Origin: Branchiostoma floridae
Lineage: Eukaryota > Chordata > Leptocardii > Amphioxiformes > Branchiostomatidae
Reading direction: 5' to 3'
Assembly (NCBI RefSeq): GCF_000003815.2
Contig: NC_049997.1
Location: 14,110,067-14,174,066, forward strand
DNA: 64,000 bases
This document shows positions 20,901 through 35,200 of the stretch, piece after piece. A program made the position numbers and the translations under genes. The notes beneath the pieces were generated by a model that saw only the letters and a program-made list of their open reading frames with translations, searched no databases and was not told where the DNA came from. The first letter of the stretch is position 1, and every line of letters starts with the position of its first letter.

Positions 20901-23900
20901 CGTGACGTCTTAAATTGTTCTTAGTTGTTTGACTCTTCTCTTGCCGTCTTACCCCGTCCCAGGTGGGCCGGCCAAACGACGACAAGTGGAACTACGTCAC
21001 CAACGAAACGGGACACGAAGGTGAGTAACATTTCTACATACCGCATGTTGGCCTTGTGGTTACATGGCGTTTGAAACAGGAATATATGCTTTCAAAAAGC
21101 ATGCAAACATATGAATGAATGAAGACCTTTATTGTACATAAATACCCACTGGGTTCAGTAAAAATACACATACAACGTGCATTGAGTGTCGGTTTCGTTC
21201 AAATTTTTCACGGGAGGCCTGTGTAAATTATTCGTGACCGTGTGTGTCAACTGAAGAATGCTACTTTTGTTAACGTTACATATACTCTGACATTTTGGTG
21301 TTCATGTGTCATCAGATGTTTACGTTTGTTGACTCAAAATCAGGTTATAAAGCATAACAAATAAAAACACATTCCTATCCTATCCTAATGGAAAAAGGTA
21401 ATACATTAGATGATAAGTACGTAATCGGAGGATTTCCATTAAGCATCTTTTTGATGTGATATCAGTGAAGAAAATGCGGGCTTTTAGAATTTTTTTTCAA
21501 TTATACACAAAAGGTTTTTAGAAAACCGTTCTTTTTCTCTACATCTCAACGGAGTTCGTCGAACGACCTGTCAAATCTTCGGTCGCTCAGAGGTCACAAA
21601 CTCTCGTAGAAGGGGATATAAATGTTATGCTGTCCATGTTTTTGGTATGAACTTGTTACTAATTATGCTGCATAAACTAATTGTATTAGGACACGCTTGA
21701 TAACTGCATTGGCATAGGTTGCAGTATCGGGGATGTCTTGGAACTGTCTTATAACAAGTCTTAGATTCCATGTACTCGTTTAAAGAAAACCACATATACT
21801 TCGTTGATTCTACATATTGCACCCTATGCGACGCAATGGCTTATGGTTAAAATTTCATTGACGTCATCACATTACCATGGCACCAGAATAGACCACCCCA
21901 TATATGGTTTCAGAGTCTGGGATTATTGTATGTCTTACAACATGTTATGAACATTATGAATAGGATATTATTACCATTCCATTATGTGAAGAAATCGCTG
22001 ACGCTTACACTGACTGGTTTTACGTTACGCTATGCTGTAAGTGGCCGCCATAGAAATGCATAGCATGAAGGACTAGTCGTATTTCCTATTGTACTAACTT
22101 CTACTAGTTTAAAGACAACCCATGTGATGAACTGAACCGCTCATACATGGTTCGCCATGCCTCTTACTCTTCCATCTAGGTGACAGATGTACACCTTTTA
22201 TCTGTAAACAATTGGGGATGTATCTTTCCATGCAAAGTATGTGAGCACACTTTGCAATGGTACTTGTCAGATGCAAGTCTTTCGTCAGTTGAAACGGTCA
22301 TGTTTAAAGTTTGGGGATACAAGAGCTTTATTTAGGCTTCTATGTGTTGCCTAACCACATAAACGAGATATCAAAGACGGAAGTTCCGCTGCAGTACCAT
22401 AGAGGGCGTAAATACTTTTTAAAGCCTTATCAAGACCTATCAAATATCATAACAATCCATCCAGGCGTTCTCTAGTTATCTTGCGGACAGACATTGCCCG
22501 TACAAACAAACGGAAGTCACTACAAAACCTCGGTTATACGGAGGTAACAACACGAATCTTGTTCCAATGAGGCTTAGCATTAAGAAGTTTAAACATAGGG
22601 ATGTATCGGTTCGAGAAATGCAAAGAATTAGAGTCTGGGTTCAGCAGAATAGGAGAAGGGATCTTGTAGCTCCGATTAGATTCTTCAAGCAGAGGTTAAG
22701 ACTAGGACATAGCACTGGCCGGGGTTTCTTAGTAACTTCTTATTTAGACCTATGTCACATTTCCAAACAGGGGCCCGACCGGGCAGCTTTCGGGAACGAA
22801 AATTATGATATAAAGACACTAAACTACATGAGACGTAACGAGAATAGTGGTGGGCATTATTTGTGTATATTTTTACATTTCTATTCTTCGTTTCCACAAA
22901 CAGCCCGCCCGGAGCTCGGTTTGGATATGTTACGTTAGCCTTAAGGGAGACAGTCATAAGAAATCCCGGCCTAATTTACCCCTCACCGTAACCTCTGCTT
23001 GGAGTTAGATAGTTTGTCCCACGTTTTGGGCCACGTGAAAGCCAACCCCACGCCTGAGACACGTGAGTTATAGCTGCCCCTCCCCGCGTTAGGAAATGTA
23101 AACAGATCAGTTCACTCGGTTTGTCACCTGCACACACAAGAAAAATATATCGGGTTCTCCCCAGGGACTTGTTTTCCTCATGCGCTGACACTCGCATCCG
23201 GCTGGCAATGATAGAAGGGCATCAACATAAATTTTCAGGTCACAGAACTGTTGAAAGAAGCCAGACAGTACCTAGTACCACACTACAGTCTTTTCTCCCT
23301 ACATTCGTATTATATTGCAGTCACAATTGTTGTAGTCGTCCTGCGATTTCGATGACGTAAAAATTCCAAGCATGCTGTTACAAAACCAACCGCTCACACG
23401 GACAGCACTTTCCAAAACAAGATAGGACTGGATTTTGTACGACAAATGTACGACCATCCCCAGAGTAGTTTCTGTTTTCCATCGTACGACGGTCGTATGA
23501 CGACTTTGAACGAGTTCTAACCGCATCATTAGCAATGGTATTGGTAAAACATTTAAGACCCTATTAAGATTAGTACTGGATATATTTACTTGGCCCTAGT
23601 TCTGGGTGTCTGTGATGGTGTCAGCTATATGAGCTATATGGTTTTAGACGAGCGAAGCCTAGAACTGGCTTTTTTAAAGTTAGCAGGTTAAAACCAAATT
23701 TATTGACGTCCTCATTTTCCTTAACTCATCCGCTTTGCCAATCAGGCTCCAGGTAGATGCAAGTACCCGGCCCAGTCTAGATTTAGCAGGTTAAAACATT
23801 GATGACGTCCTCAATAATTCGCTTTGGTAATCGGGCTCCAGGTAGATGCAAGCTTCGTACCCAGTCTCGGCGTTTTATGGGTGATTTTGCAATATTTAGT

Positions 23901-26900
23901 ACCGTGACGTCTTTGTGACAGAGATCTAAGCGCTCCGCATAGACGTAGAACTTGGGTTCTCAATGATCGTTGACAAGGATCCAGCGCTGGTCTCGAAAGT
24001 GGTCGCGTCATCGTTACTTTTATGAATTTGACGCGTTTTCTCTCGATGACGCAGCTTTAAAACCTGGAGTGGGTCGATCAGAGTGGTCAACAAGGCCCTT
24101 GGCTACTTTCACCCTTATTGTGACCTATATAATGGGCCAATTGAGATCGGGGTGGGCGGTGGCTGATATCGATGACATTGGGGCACAACTGCTTTCAATA
24201 GGGAGCAATAGAATCTGTTTATACAACATTATCTATTGAGTAGTCCGACAGTGATCAACGAGCATTACGACAATGGAGTTCGTGTCAGAACTCGGACATC
24301 GGTGTTAATCCGACAAAATGATGGATATAAACATGTCTGCGTACCAACACACACACATACGCACACCCGGACACACACATAATCAAACAAACAAACAAAC
24401 ACATATATATACCCATCTACAATCGCTGAAAAATTTAACGGGTACTATGAATGTAACGTAAGGTACAGTACATGATAAACCTATTCTTAGGCATTTTCGT
24501 TGGGTATGTAAAGAACGATAGAATGTACCTTCCTTTGAAATATTTGCAGATATTCCTGAAGAACGCGTTTCGAGTGAACTCAACGTCTGTTTGTAAACTA
24601 ACTTTAAAGGCTCACTATGTGATTTTAGGACAACATAGCAAAGTAGAGTTTCGTACGATTTTTTTACATAGTAAGTTGGATCAACCATTTAGAATTGCTT
24701 ATTTAGCTAGCCTGGAGTGTGTCTAAATAGTCCACCCAGAAAATCTCCCAGTGTATAGTTTGTTGTTGTTGTTTACACCAGTCTATTTTGGGATGGTTCA
24801 AGAAACTTAGCCAGCCTTGATTTTGCACAATTCACAAGCATAAGAAATTCCAAATAATGATTTATTATGCTGAAAAGTGGTTGCACATGTTATTCACATG
24901 ACGGCTCTTTTCCCGAGAAGATGTTTCAATTTTGGGGTAAAATTGTACGCAAAGTCCCTTTAACAACACAGCTTGATGTCATAGAGCACCATTGATATGG
25001 AGTGCTTCACACTTTCCGTCCCATAGGTGAACATGAAGCGTTGTACAGTGCAGAGCCACACGAGGACGGACTCAAGTTCACCAAAATCCGCCAGGGACAC
25101 CCGGTCATGGGACTGGACCCGGATGACTCCAGAATGCACAAGGTAAATCAATTCGTGTGTCTGGTACAATAGACATTGTCATGTTTAAATACCACATGTA
25201 TATCTTTTAAGGTATACGTAAATGGATGTTCAATCCAATTGTGAAAGAAGGTAAAACAGTTAAGGTGAAGCATGATGCTTTCTAGTAGTACAATGAAGGT
25301 TTGTATGAACTGAGTTTTCATCCAAGTACAATAACGTTATAGATGACACCCGCGCACGCATCACTTTTCGGCCGTCTTACCAAAAGAATTCTATCATACT
25401 TTAAATTGTACAAAGCAGCTGTGTATATATAAAATGAGCAAACACAGGTATATGTAGTAGATTACAAAAAATATCACAAAACGTGTACTAATGTCATGAA
25501 ATGCAATGGTCAATTCCAAGGCCAAAGAACATAATGTGAAAGAACAAAAATAAAGTTCGGTACACCATACTCTGTGTGTTAAACCATTTGACCAACAATT
25601 CTTGACCACTTAGATTTCATAATAAATGCGGCATTTTTTTGGCAAAAGTTACTTTCCAATCCCAAGCTCGCATCGGGTTCCCATGAGATGTCATCCATAT
25701 GAATAAATCAACATGGCCAGGCATTCAACGACTTGTATACCCAAAACCATATCCATTTTCTCTTGAAATTGTAATCATAATTTCTTTTCGACAGGAAATC
25801 TACTTCAAACATGACGGAGACGTTCCCCATCGTGTGCTCATCAAGGAGAAGGTGACGTCAGCACGGAAGAGTCGGCCGGGGTTCGACGTACACGAGGGCA
25901 CCAGGGGGACGCACTTCGTAAATGAGCAGGAGAAAGTCGGTACGCATCTTTACGTTTTTATGCCCTGAAAGACACATACTGATGCTTGTAGCACGTTTAA
26001 GAACCAACCACACCTTTCGAAAAAGAGTAGTGTGCGATGGTACAAATCCTTCTGTCTGGAGTTGGTGATTCACTTCGAATCACCCGGATGGAGGCCTGGC
26101 GAACCTCCGACTGTATCAGTCACACGATGATTTACATCATTCACCCGGACGGGAGACCTGGCGGATCCCTGTCTTGTAATTAGCCAGCGAAAGGGTATGT
26201 CACCCTTTAAGAGGCGGTATAACCCCGCCGTGTGTAAGCACGTCGACCGATGATGATGATGATGATGAATACTAGCTGTTCCAAAAGTTCATCATATTTC
26301 TTATTTTTCAACGAAAAAAAGGATTGGAAGTATCACATTTGTACTGTGCAAAACAATCATTGGTAATGGAATATACCACTTATGTAGCATTAATCTATGC
26401 AAATTGCAACTCGTGACCCATAGAAGAATTGCACAAAACGCAGCAGATAGCTTATGGCGTCCTCCGTCCTCAGTCCAGTGATGATAACGTCAGTACTGTT
26501 GCCAACGACAATACTCATGATGCACACGTCATTCCGATATTATATGCTGTACAGGGCGGTGACCATCTCCGTTTATATAGCTCTTAGGCCACCCACTTGT
26601 GCAAGCACTAAAGCAGGGTGCTCGTCCACTGATAGTGGAGTGTGTTCAACAGCTACCCTTTCTCTTTAGCGCCGAGTGCTAAACAGAGAAAGCAATACCT
26701 ACTTTGCGGCGTATAAGTGTGAGGAACATGATTTCAAAGGTATTTGAAGCATTATTTTCAAGCCTGTATTGTTTTATCCATTTCCAGACCTCCCTGAGAT
26801 GTCGACTAACGCCGAGTCGGAGTTCACCCTGATCGGACTGAGGCACACCGAGCCAGTCACACCTCCACCGGAACTGTTAGAAGACACGATTCACGCAACA

Positions 26901-29900
26901 CAGGTACGTGCGAAGACATAGGAAGAAACTCTATAGTCCATCCCATAAGAAGAAGTGGACCCTTAAGTCCATTCACTGTTTCCCGCACTTTGGTACGTTC
27001 ATGTCTGTATGAAGGATTCTTCCTCTGGACATTTTCCTTCGAGTGAGAATTGTCGTAGTATTTGCAATCTTAAGACTCGTGATAACTTGACTATCGTTAA
27101 ACAATTGACAACCGTGCAGAGCTCAAGAATGGGGCCTTGCACATGCGGCAACATAAGTAAGAAACACTTAGTACTAAGTACGTCAACCACATGGCTATAT
27201 GATAAGTCATAAATTCTTCAGTCTATAACCAAATTCACTAGGTCAAGAAACTCTTTTAGTGTCACTGACGAAAGGTAGTGGATTCTGCCTGAAACGTCTG
27301 ACCGTTTGCAAAATTATATCCAGTTGCTTGAGCATTGCCATTTGTGGTATCCTACTAACTACCCTTTCTAATGAAAACCTTTTAAGTTATACCTTATTTT
27401 ACACGTCATTTCAGCACCGCACATGGACTCCGCAAGGCCCACAGTTGAACTTGACTTACGCACAAGATCTCATCCGCCAAGACGTGGTGTGTCTGAGGAA
27501 ACTGGTCATTAAGAGAGGTGAGCGACTTAAAGTCATTAAAGCTACAGTGGTATCTCACTGCACTTGGGGCACCGGTGCGGCACTGCAGGATTCGTTCATT
27601 GCGACACTGTTGTGTTATTTTCGCCAATTTTCATAAATTAGATGATTCGCAATACGTAAAAGCATGACTTAGAAGACAGCAAAACACAAGAGATGGAAGA
27701 AATTCGTTCTCTATCTCTGAAATTCGTTGAGTAATCTTTTGAACCCCGCAGTGCCGCAACGGTGACCCAAGTGCAGTGAGATACCACCTTTACCTGTTGG
27801 CGATAGAACTTGTAAATACTATACGTCAAACATCGTGGAAGACGAAATACATTTTATTTTAAACAGTCCGTTTTAAGATCACGAAAGAAAAAGGAACCTT
27901 TTACGAGGCCACTAAATTCCACTCTAGAATCTCTGCGTTTACATACAATAAGAATAAGCCTTTACATTTCTATAGAAAGTATTTGATAGTTGTTATATTG
28001 ATATGTTTGTGAAACTAGCTGCTTTGTAATACTGAAGTACCGTTTGGGAAAGTGTCACTGACATTGGATGGTGTCTGAAACGTTTGACAGTTTCCAAAAT
28101 CATATCCAGTTGCTTTTGGCGTACCGAATTTTTGACTTTTCTGAATATACCACAGCGCTATTAGGGAAGCAAGTAATCTTATGTATTTTTTTTAAAATCT
28201 CCACCTAGCTCACCCCAAGAAAGACGTCCTGCCTTGCTACACAAGCCTGAAGAACACACTCAGCAAACTGAGCAACGAGGACCTGCTCACTGTCGTGGAC
28301 TCTTACTTCAACCAGCCAAACTTAGCGTAAGTACTGTCTTTATCATCTAAAAATAATGTTTTAAATGTTATTCAGAGATGATATAGAAATGGGGGCGTTA
28401 AAGGCACGAAATGTAAGATTTGGACGATATTTATATGTGTTTTCTGGTTATCTCTTTGCGTTTAAAGTTGAATAAAATCCATCACCTTGCTCATTCAGGT
28501 AGTCATCTTCCAATGTGCGGTACAGTTGTCAGTTAATTCATTTGTTTACAAAGCTATTTATTGGTACCATCAAAAAAATAAAGGTACTCTTTGTCGGTCA
28601 CTTTTGCGCTGTTTGTAGTTGCAAGTAACATGAAATGGTGGAAACGTTTTAAAAAGTATTTATGATAACATGGAGATTTTTCTATCAATAAGATTTTCAT
28701 TTTTCCTTAAAAAGCTTACATTGATTGCGTGTTTTTGAGTTGTGTTTTTTTCGTACTACGAAAAGTACTTAAACAAAGTGCTAACTTGAGCACTCCCTGT
28801 CGCAACATTCTCATCCTTATTTTCCCTGTGTCTTCTTTCAAACATTCTATATTCAGAAAACACAAAGCAGTATTCGACAACACATATATCCAGGTCGTAC
28901 TAACCAAAAATCTAAATACAAACAAAGGTGTTTACTAAGAAGGCAAAGCTAGTCCTATGTATACAACATGCTTCTGTGTTGTCCTTGTCAGCACATTTTT
29001 AGATCAGAGGTATCACGTATGCTTATTTTCTTTGTCATGGCTTGCAGCACTAGCAAGACGACCTCTTGCCAAGGGGCTATGTAAACAGTGTAATTATACC
29101 CAGAAGAACAATGCTGTATTCATAACCTGACGACTTTGTGACCAAAACTCTCTATAGCAAAGACAACTTGACATATAACACGCCTTAGGCTGAATGGTGT
29201 GTAAGGATACGATATGCCTGTATACACATTCATTACAACCTACAGTGTTTTACTTGACATGTTAGGTTCAGTGGAAGTTCACGAACGGTACCTGGTAGTG
29301 TAAGGTAGATGTAACAGTGCGCGTGCATGTGGGATATAGGTTAATTATACACCTTTCGGCATCATATATCAATGTTAACGTTTACAACAACAGCGATGAA
29401 AAAGAGACAATTAAATGACCTGCAGGCCGAGTTGAGGATGTCGAAAGTTCAAAGAAGCAACAGGCACACAAGAACTACAGCTAGAATATATCACTTAATC
29501 GCGACTTATAAGCTTTATCGAGACTCTTTCTTTTCAAATAGATCTTTGCCTACTACAAAGTAGAGATTTCCAGCCTTAAACTAATGTTTAACACTATCTC
29601 CGACTGTAACAGTACTATTAAACTAATACATTGTTTAACACCATCTCCGACTTTAACAGTACTAGTATGTAGCTCCCATTACGAAAATGCTGCATGTAGA
29701 TTTAGTATAATGTCCACACTGTCTAACACAGAACAAAGGAATGAAGTAATCTTCCTCTTTTATGCACACCATTAATAACATAGTCCTCCGCAGTATAATA
29801 CACGTGTGTCGTAGTGACCACTTCTATCCTCACTCGTATTTACATGTATTTACTTCATTCTTAATATTGTACATTGTATTTTGATCATTGCAGTACGAAG

Positions 29901-32284
29901 CGCATAGACCGGGCCCATCTGATGGACGCAGTGTCAGATCTTCACACGGACTTCACAGAAGACCTGATCATGGACTATGTGTTCCTGTCGGACAGACCCG
30001 ACAAGATGATAATAGAGCGTATCCTGGTTCACTATGTCGGCACAGACGTTCTGCCACCAAAGGTGATTATAAGCTTAAGCTATCTTCCACAACAATTTGG
30101 ACTCAATATTTCATCCTAAAACACATTGTCTTTCACAAAAAAAGGTAATCTTATCACTGAAAATATAAATTCTAAAAGCAGATTTTCATTCGTTTATAGA
30201 CAACCTGCCACCAAAGGTGATTAGGCCATGTTGATTTGATTATATGGATGATATCCGCGCGCGTATTAATTTTAGGCCATTCCCAAAAATAGAATAACGT
30301 TTTTGACAATGCAAAGCAACTGCAAAAAGAGCAAATATATGTTATAGATGAAAGATGTATATATATCTGAAAGCATATACTGATGTCAGCGTGCAATTCC
30401 AAGGTCAAAGAAGATTTTGCTTGCAATTTGTAAAGTCTAATGGAGATCGCAAGGCACTAACAAAACAACTTCGACGTAATATTTCATTCCAAAACGTATT
30501 GTCCTTCATAAAAAAGGTAATATCATCACTACAAATACAAAAGTAAATTGTTTCTTTGCTTTATATGATACGATTTCTGATGTTGCATTCCATAGAGATA
30601 GATATCATTTTGTAGTTGGCTGGTTAACTCATTATGAAAACGAACGCTAAACGAACACTTTTTCTTTTATTTTCAGAGGCTTGTGGACTTCTTGGAGAGT
30701 GTGTCCTTCTATCCTGAGATCTACGACGGTGTGTGGGTTTTATATTTCTAGCAAGTTGCGACAACGTCGAGTGGCGTTGACCAATACGGAGGCTCATGAA
30801 CCGCTTCGCTCACACGGTGGTTTATTTGGTGCTTGAATTGAACATGTCCCATAACACTGTAAAACTATGAATCAATTGCTCATCGTTCTGTTCAAGCGAC
30901 GTGTTTTACTGAAAGCTAGATGTGTCGTTCTGTTCAATTGAACAGTTTAATGAAAAGCTAACCTTGTTGTGCTCTTTTTTGCAGAGGTGTACTCGATCAA
31001 GACAGTCCAACAGCGATGTCTGCTAGTCCTCGGGGCCGTTGCGGAGAATCTAGCCAAAAACGGCGACAAAGAGGCTGCGAGCAGAATTGTGGCACGTTTG
31101 GAGGACAACCTTGGTCTTCACGGTTGGTGATATACACACTAAAAATGATTTATCAAGATACATACACACATTCTTCCTGTATAAACCCAATTATTTTCAA
31201 ATTACAACATTAAAGCTCAGTATTTCCATTGTAGATCATCTGTACCCCAGCAGTCAGCTCTCTCTTTAGCTGTGGAGTCTACAGACGGTGTGATCCATAA
31301 GATTTAATCGCTGTGGCCCTAGCTCCAAACCAAAAGAGACATATGACGTTCCCGTTTACATGTTTTTTCTTGTATACAAATGTATCATGTTTTGTCCAGT
31401 TTTCTTGAGTATGGCACCAGTGTACTGTATTACTTTTGTGTTGCAATAAAAAACTATTTTGATATCGCTGTAAGTACGAACCAATGTACAAATACATGTC
31501 TTTAATCCTTGATACTTGCTAATAAGACAAAATTTTGAAAATAAGACAACTTCTTGAATAGATCCTTAGAATGAACGGCATGCTTACTTAATACTTAATG
31601 TGCATTTTGAAAATATGACGACGTTTTAATAGATCCTTGGAAGGAGCGTCAGAAGCGCTCCGCCCTAACAGAACTGGAGCTGGAGACGCTGGACCACAGC
31701 CGGGTCACCCTGCTGGAGGCGCTCGGTAACGCCGCCCAGCGGAGCTCGTATGAATACCTGCTGTCGTACGTCAACCAGTCCTCCTCACCGGCCATACTCA
31801 GGAGGGCGGGGCTACATGCTCTCAGGAGCTTCCATCATAAAGAGGTAATTAAATTATTCACAGAAAGCAATCTGCCTAATCTGCCTCGTATAATCATATA
31901 CTTATGATGATAATCATGGAAGCTTACATGTGTTGGTAGTAATCAAAAGACAATGTTAACTTCTTCCAACATATATTGGACAAGTCAGAGTGAAAACCTA
32001 AATTTACAAAGTAGACAAAAATACTGTACGTGCCGTGCGGACGATGATAGGTACATGTACGTTACACGCTTAAGATCAATTTGGTGGCCAGCTAAATGCT
32101 GTATCAAATTTGTAGTTTTGTAAAAGGACTTAATGCAATCTTTCTTTATCCAGGCAGCGGAACGGTTGCTACTGTCCGCCCTGACAGACGAGGATGAACA
32201 TGTACGGTACGAGGCGAACCTGTACTACCAGGCACATCCGCACGGGCAGCGTATCCAGCACTGGACGGGACCCATTGGACCTGG
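17910..32284 (+). CDS. Exons 1-15: signal peptide and vitellogenin-type lipid-transfer N domain
   Basis: Exons are 17910-18077, 18999-19089, 19608-19641, 20111-20243, 20963-21020, 25027-25142, 25795-25939, 26788-26903, 27415-27517, 28209-28326, 29894-30062, 30677-30728, 30985-31122, 31633-31844 and 32154-32284. The protein opens with a hydrophobic leader (LVVLLLLFLP) and then F-x-x-G-x-x-Y-x-Y, the usual start of the N-sheet. Exons 9-15 are helical. They include a TLLEALGNA stretch (exon 14, near residue 510) and ILRRAGLHALRSF, both characteristic of the HEAT-like helical domain of vitellogenin and apolipophorin. The total of about 570 residues fits the family. RQKR at 486-489 looks dibasic but sits inside the helical domain and is probably not cut. 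Confidence 0.88.
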
Positions 32285-35200
32285 GTAAACATTCAACATA
32301 CATTTCCGTTGTCAGACACATCATTGATCCGTAATTCCATTGGACGCAGACCGTGCAGCAACCAAAATTTGATTTGTAAGACCTATGACTTTACAAACTG
32401 AATACGATCCATGATAAAAAAGTGATTTGAACGTAAAAAATTGAGTTTATTTCAATGTTATGCCTTATTTCGAATGCACTTTTCAGCCAAAGTTTCCAAG
32501 TGACTATTATCTCCGCGATCATAAAAACGGAGGCATTGCAGTCAGTTGGTGTGTCTACTTATTAACTTACCTTAATATATAAGGTGAAAATGTTATAACA
32601 TGATACTTGGAGCATTTCAAGTTAGTGGCTTAACTTGGGTCCAATTTTGTATACACGCAGTGTGACTCATATATGTTGTTATGGTACTCATTGTACCCAT
32701 TTAGAGTTTGTTTAATAGCTTGTATGTCATTTGTGTAATTGCTAAAACTGACTTTTTGCCCTCAGGTTGAAGAATGTGACAGACCTGGGACATTCGCGGG
32801 GCAAGAGAGGCCTCGCTGACCTCTTTGACCCGATCCTGTTCAAACTCCAGTCCCCTGCTTGCGACTGGAAGAAAATCATCGGTTCGGAAGACATAGGAGC
32901 GTCATTTGGTCTCATCATAAAGAACGGTCTGGACTTGAACATTGGTAAGTATCGTCATACCAAATGTCAATGGTTACTATGTCATTATCAATTACGGGAA
33001 AAGCCTAAACTTTTCCAACACAAGATTAAAATACTTGAACACGTGACCTTCTGAATGTGTCACCTGACCAATTGGTCAATGGTAATTGGTAGTTTGTAGT
33101 GACCCCCGTCCCGGTTACTAGGAACGAAAGGCAAAATTAATGCTATTGTAACTATGAGCTTGTAGAAGGCTGGAATGACAGCAACAGGAGTAACAACTTG
33201 ACAATCCACGCTTTAGTCCTCATTACTCAATACACTGTTTGCAAGATTAGGCCTTATCATGATAATGATTTGCATTTGATTAAACCATAATTTCAATCAT
33301 TCAGGGGATCCGGGAATCATACATAAGCATAAATGGTCATTCGGTCTTTTTTCTCAATACCTCTACGTACTTCAGCGCCCCTGAGTGGTCACCTGATAGT
33401 GGACGTTCACGACGAGGTTTTCGCACGCGTGCATCTCGGCATCCTGAACATCAACCTGGACATTGTTGTCATTCGGATGTGTTTCAAGGGCCACACTGAA
33501 TACAGTTTCAACCTGCTTCAGGTATGGCTTTATGTTATGTTTTTGGCAACGCCTTAGGGGCAAGACAAACGGTACATTATTTCCACTGGTTTGTACATCA
33601 TGCTATCTATCTGCAATTCATAAAGGAATTGAATAAGAATAGGCCTTAAGGAAAATATTTACCTTATCTCCAACCAAAATTCAGACTCACCAAATTTTTA
33701 GCTGACGACCTGGTTGCTCACTACAAGTCATTTCCTGAAACAGTGACGTGAGCACTGGCTCAAAGGTGGTTGAAAGCCTGTATCGACCCTCGTTTCGTTT
33801 GGCATAATATTTGTATCATAAGAAATCACAGACGTGTATAGAATGATGCAAATTTACACTTATGTGTTCAGAGAAGAAGCTTACAGAATCTTAAGAATTG
33901 AAGTCCCTGTGTCTTCAATTTTTAAGTTGAACTTGGTTAATTACTTAAGTTCTTTACAGTGCCATTCCTTGTCGTTCAGCTGGTCTTGTTTGTGATTGTA
34001 ACAGTCTCTCACTCATGAACCCTTTCCCATCTATGCCCTACAGGAATTTGACATCAACAGTATCACAGATCTCACCACGAAGTTTGACAATATCATCACC
34101 AAAATCTTCGACAACATCAACCGAGGTGTGTCCACCTTGCAACAGATCATAGCGGGCGATATAGACTTCATACAGATGTTTGAGGACCTAAAGGACGCGG
34201 TCGAAGATCTCCCCAACAAGGTACGGAAAGACTTTGCAATAGCTGAGATATTCAATTGCCAATTGGCGTAGACTCAGTGTTATACACGTACAAAAAGACT
34301 TTTTTGTTACATTTTTACCTTCGTTTATTCTTTTCAAAATGTCAGTCGTCCGAAAGACGCGCGTGTTAGTTTATATGTAATACGAAAGTTTGAGTGTTAA
34401 ACCTAGAAAACACAATAGGGCCTTTAATATACAAAGCACACATATCTAACATACCAAGTACATGTTTTAACTTTTAAACCTAGAAAACATATTGTGAGTT
34501 TGTAGCAACCGTATCGCGAGACTTAGACCTGACAAACACATACTTGTTATGAAAGTTATTATATCAATTATGCGAATTGCGTCAGTAAATGCATAAATAT
34601 ATTGACATAATGAGCGATTGTCAGTTTAGGAAAAAAAAATGTAACCTACAACTTTCTTTCTTTTCAGGTTTGGGATATTGGCGAAGCCGTCAAATTTGCC
34701 ATGAGAATCATGGGAAAATATGCGGTGGAGGACTGGCCGGTGCACCTGCAGCCATTGGTCAGGGCAGTATACGGGGTTGTCAACAAGATCAACAAAATCA
34801 GGACTGATGTCTTAACATTCTATGACGTAAGTTTTGTTTGGTACTATGACTTTGAGGGTGACAATTTTACATATATTTTCTTACACAATGTATTTTCTTG
34901 CCAACAAGCTTTCGATGAGTCATCTGATGAATTGACCCGACGCCTATGTCACATAACTTGAACGGAGTGTGACGCCAGCAATGGGTCAAAGGCGCCTGGT
35001 CGTTTGCAATTGCTATATTTTGGATACAATTTTAGCATTTAGCGCTACATGTTCTTACACGTGCAATCTAACATGTACCTATGTGGTTTGTAGCTCCTGA
35101 CACAAACAGTGACCGTTGATCTACCCTGGGCAGCCGATCAGATATGGGAATCCATCGTAGTGATAGTGGAGAACCTTGATGACGTCTTCACCAACCCTAA

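Larger units (their letters stand above)
21021..25026 (+). other. Intron 5 (4.0 kb)
   Basis: This is the longest intron in the first half of the gene. It holds an imperfect inverted-repeat element (22742-22940), a dispersed repeat (about 23370-23530, related to 35320-35465), a tandem duplication (23684-23872) and a short CA-rich tract (24345-24400). No internal exon with domain-like coding was found. Confidence 0.6.

Noticed and set aside
22567-22938. 123-residue open frame in intron 5
   Set aside because: It overlaps an inverted-repeat element and has no splice context linking it to neighbouring exons.
31633-31665. RQKR at residues 486-489 as a furin site
   Set aside because: It lies within the helical part of the lipid-transfer domain, where cleavage would disrupt the fold. 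The RRKR site at 1206-1209 is in a flexible linker and is much more plausible.
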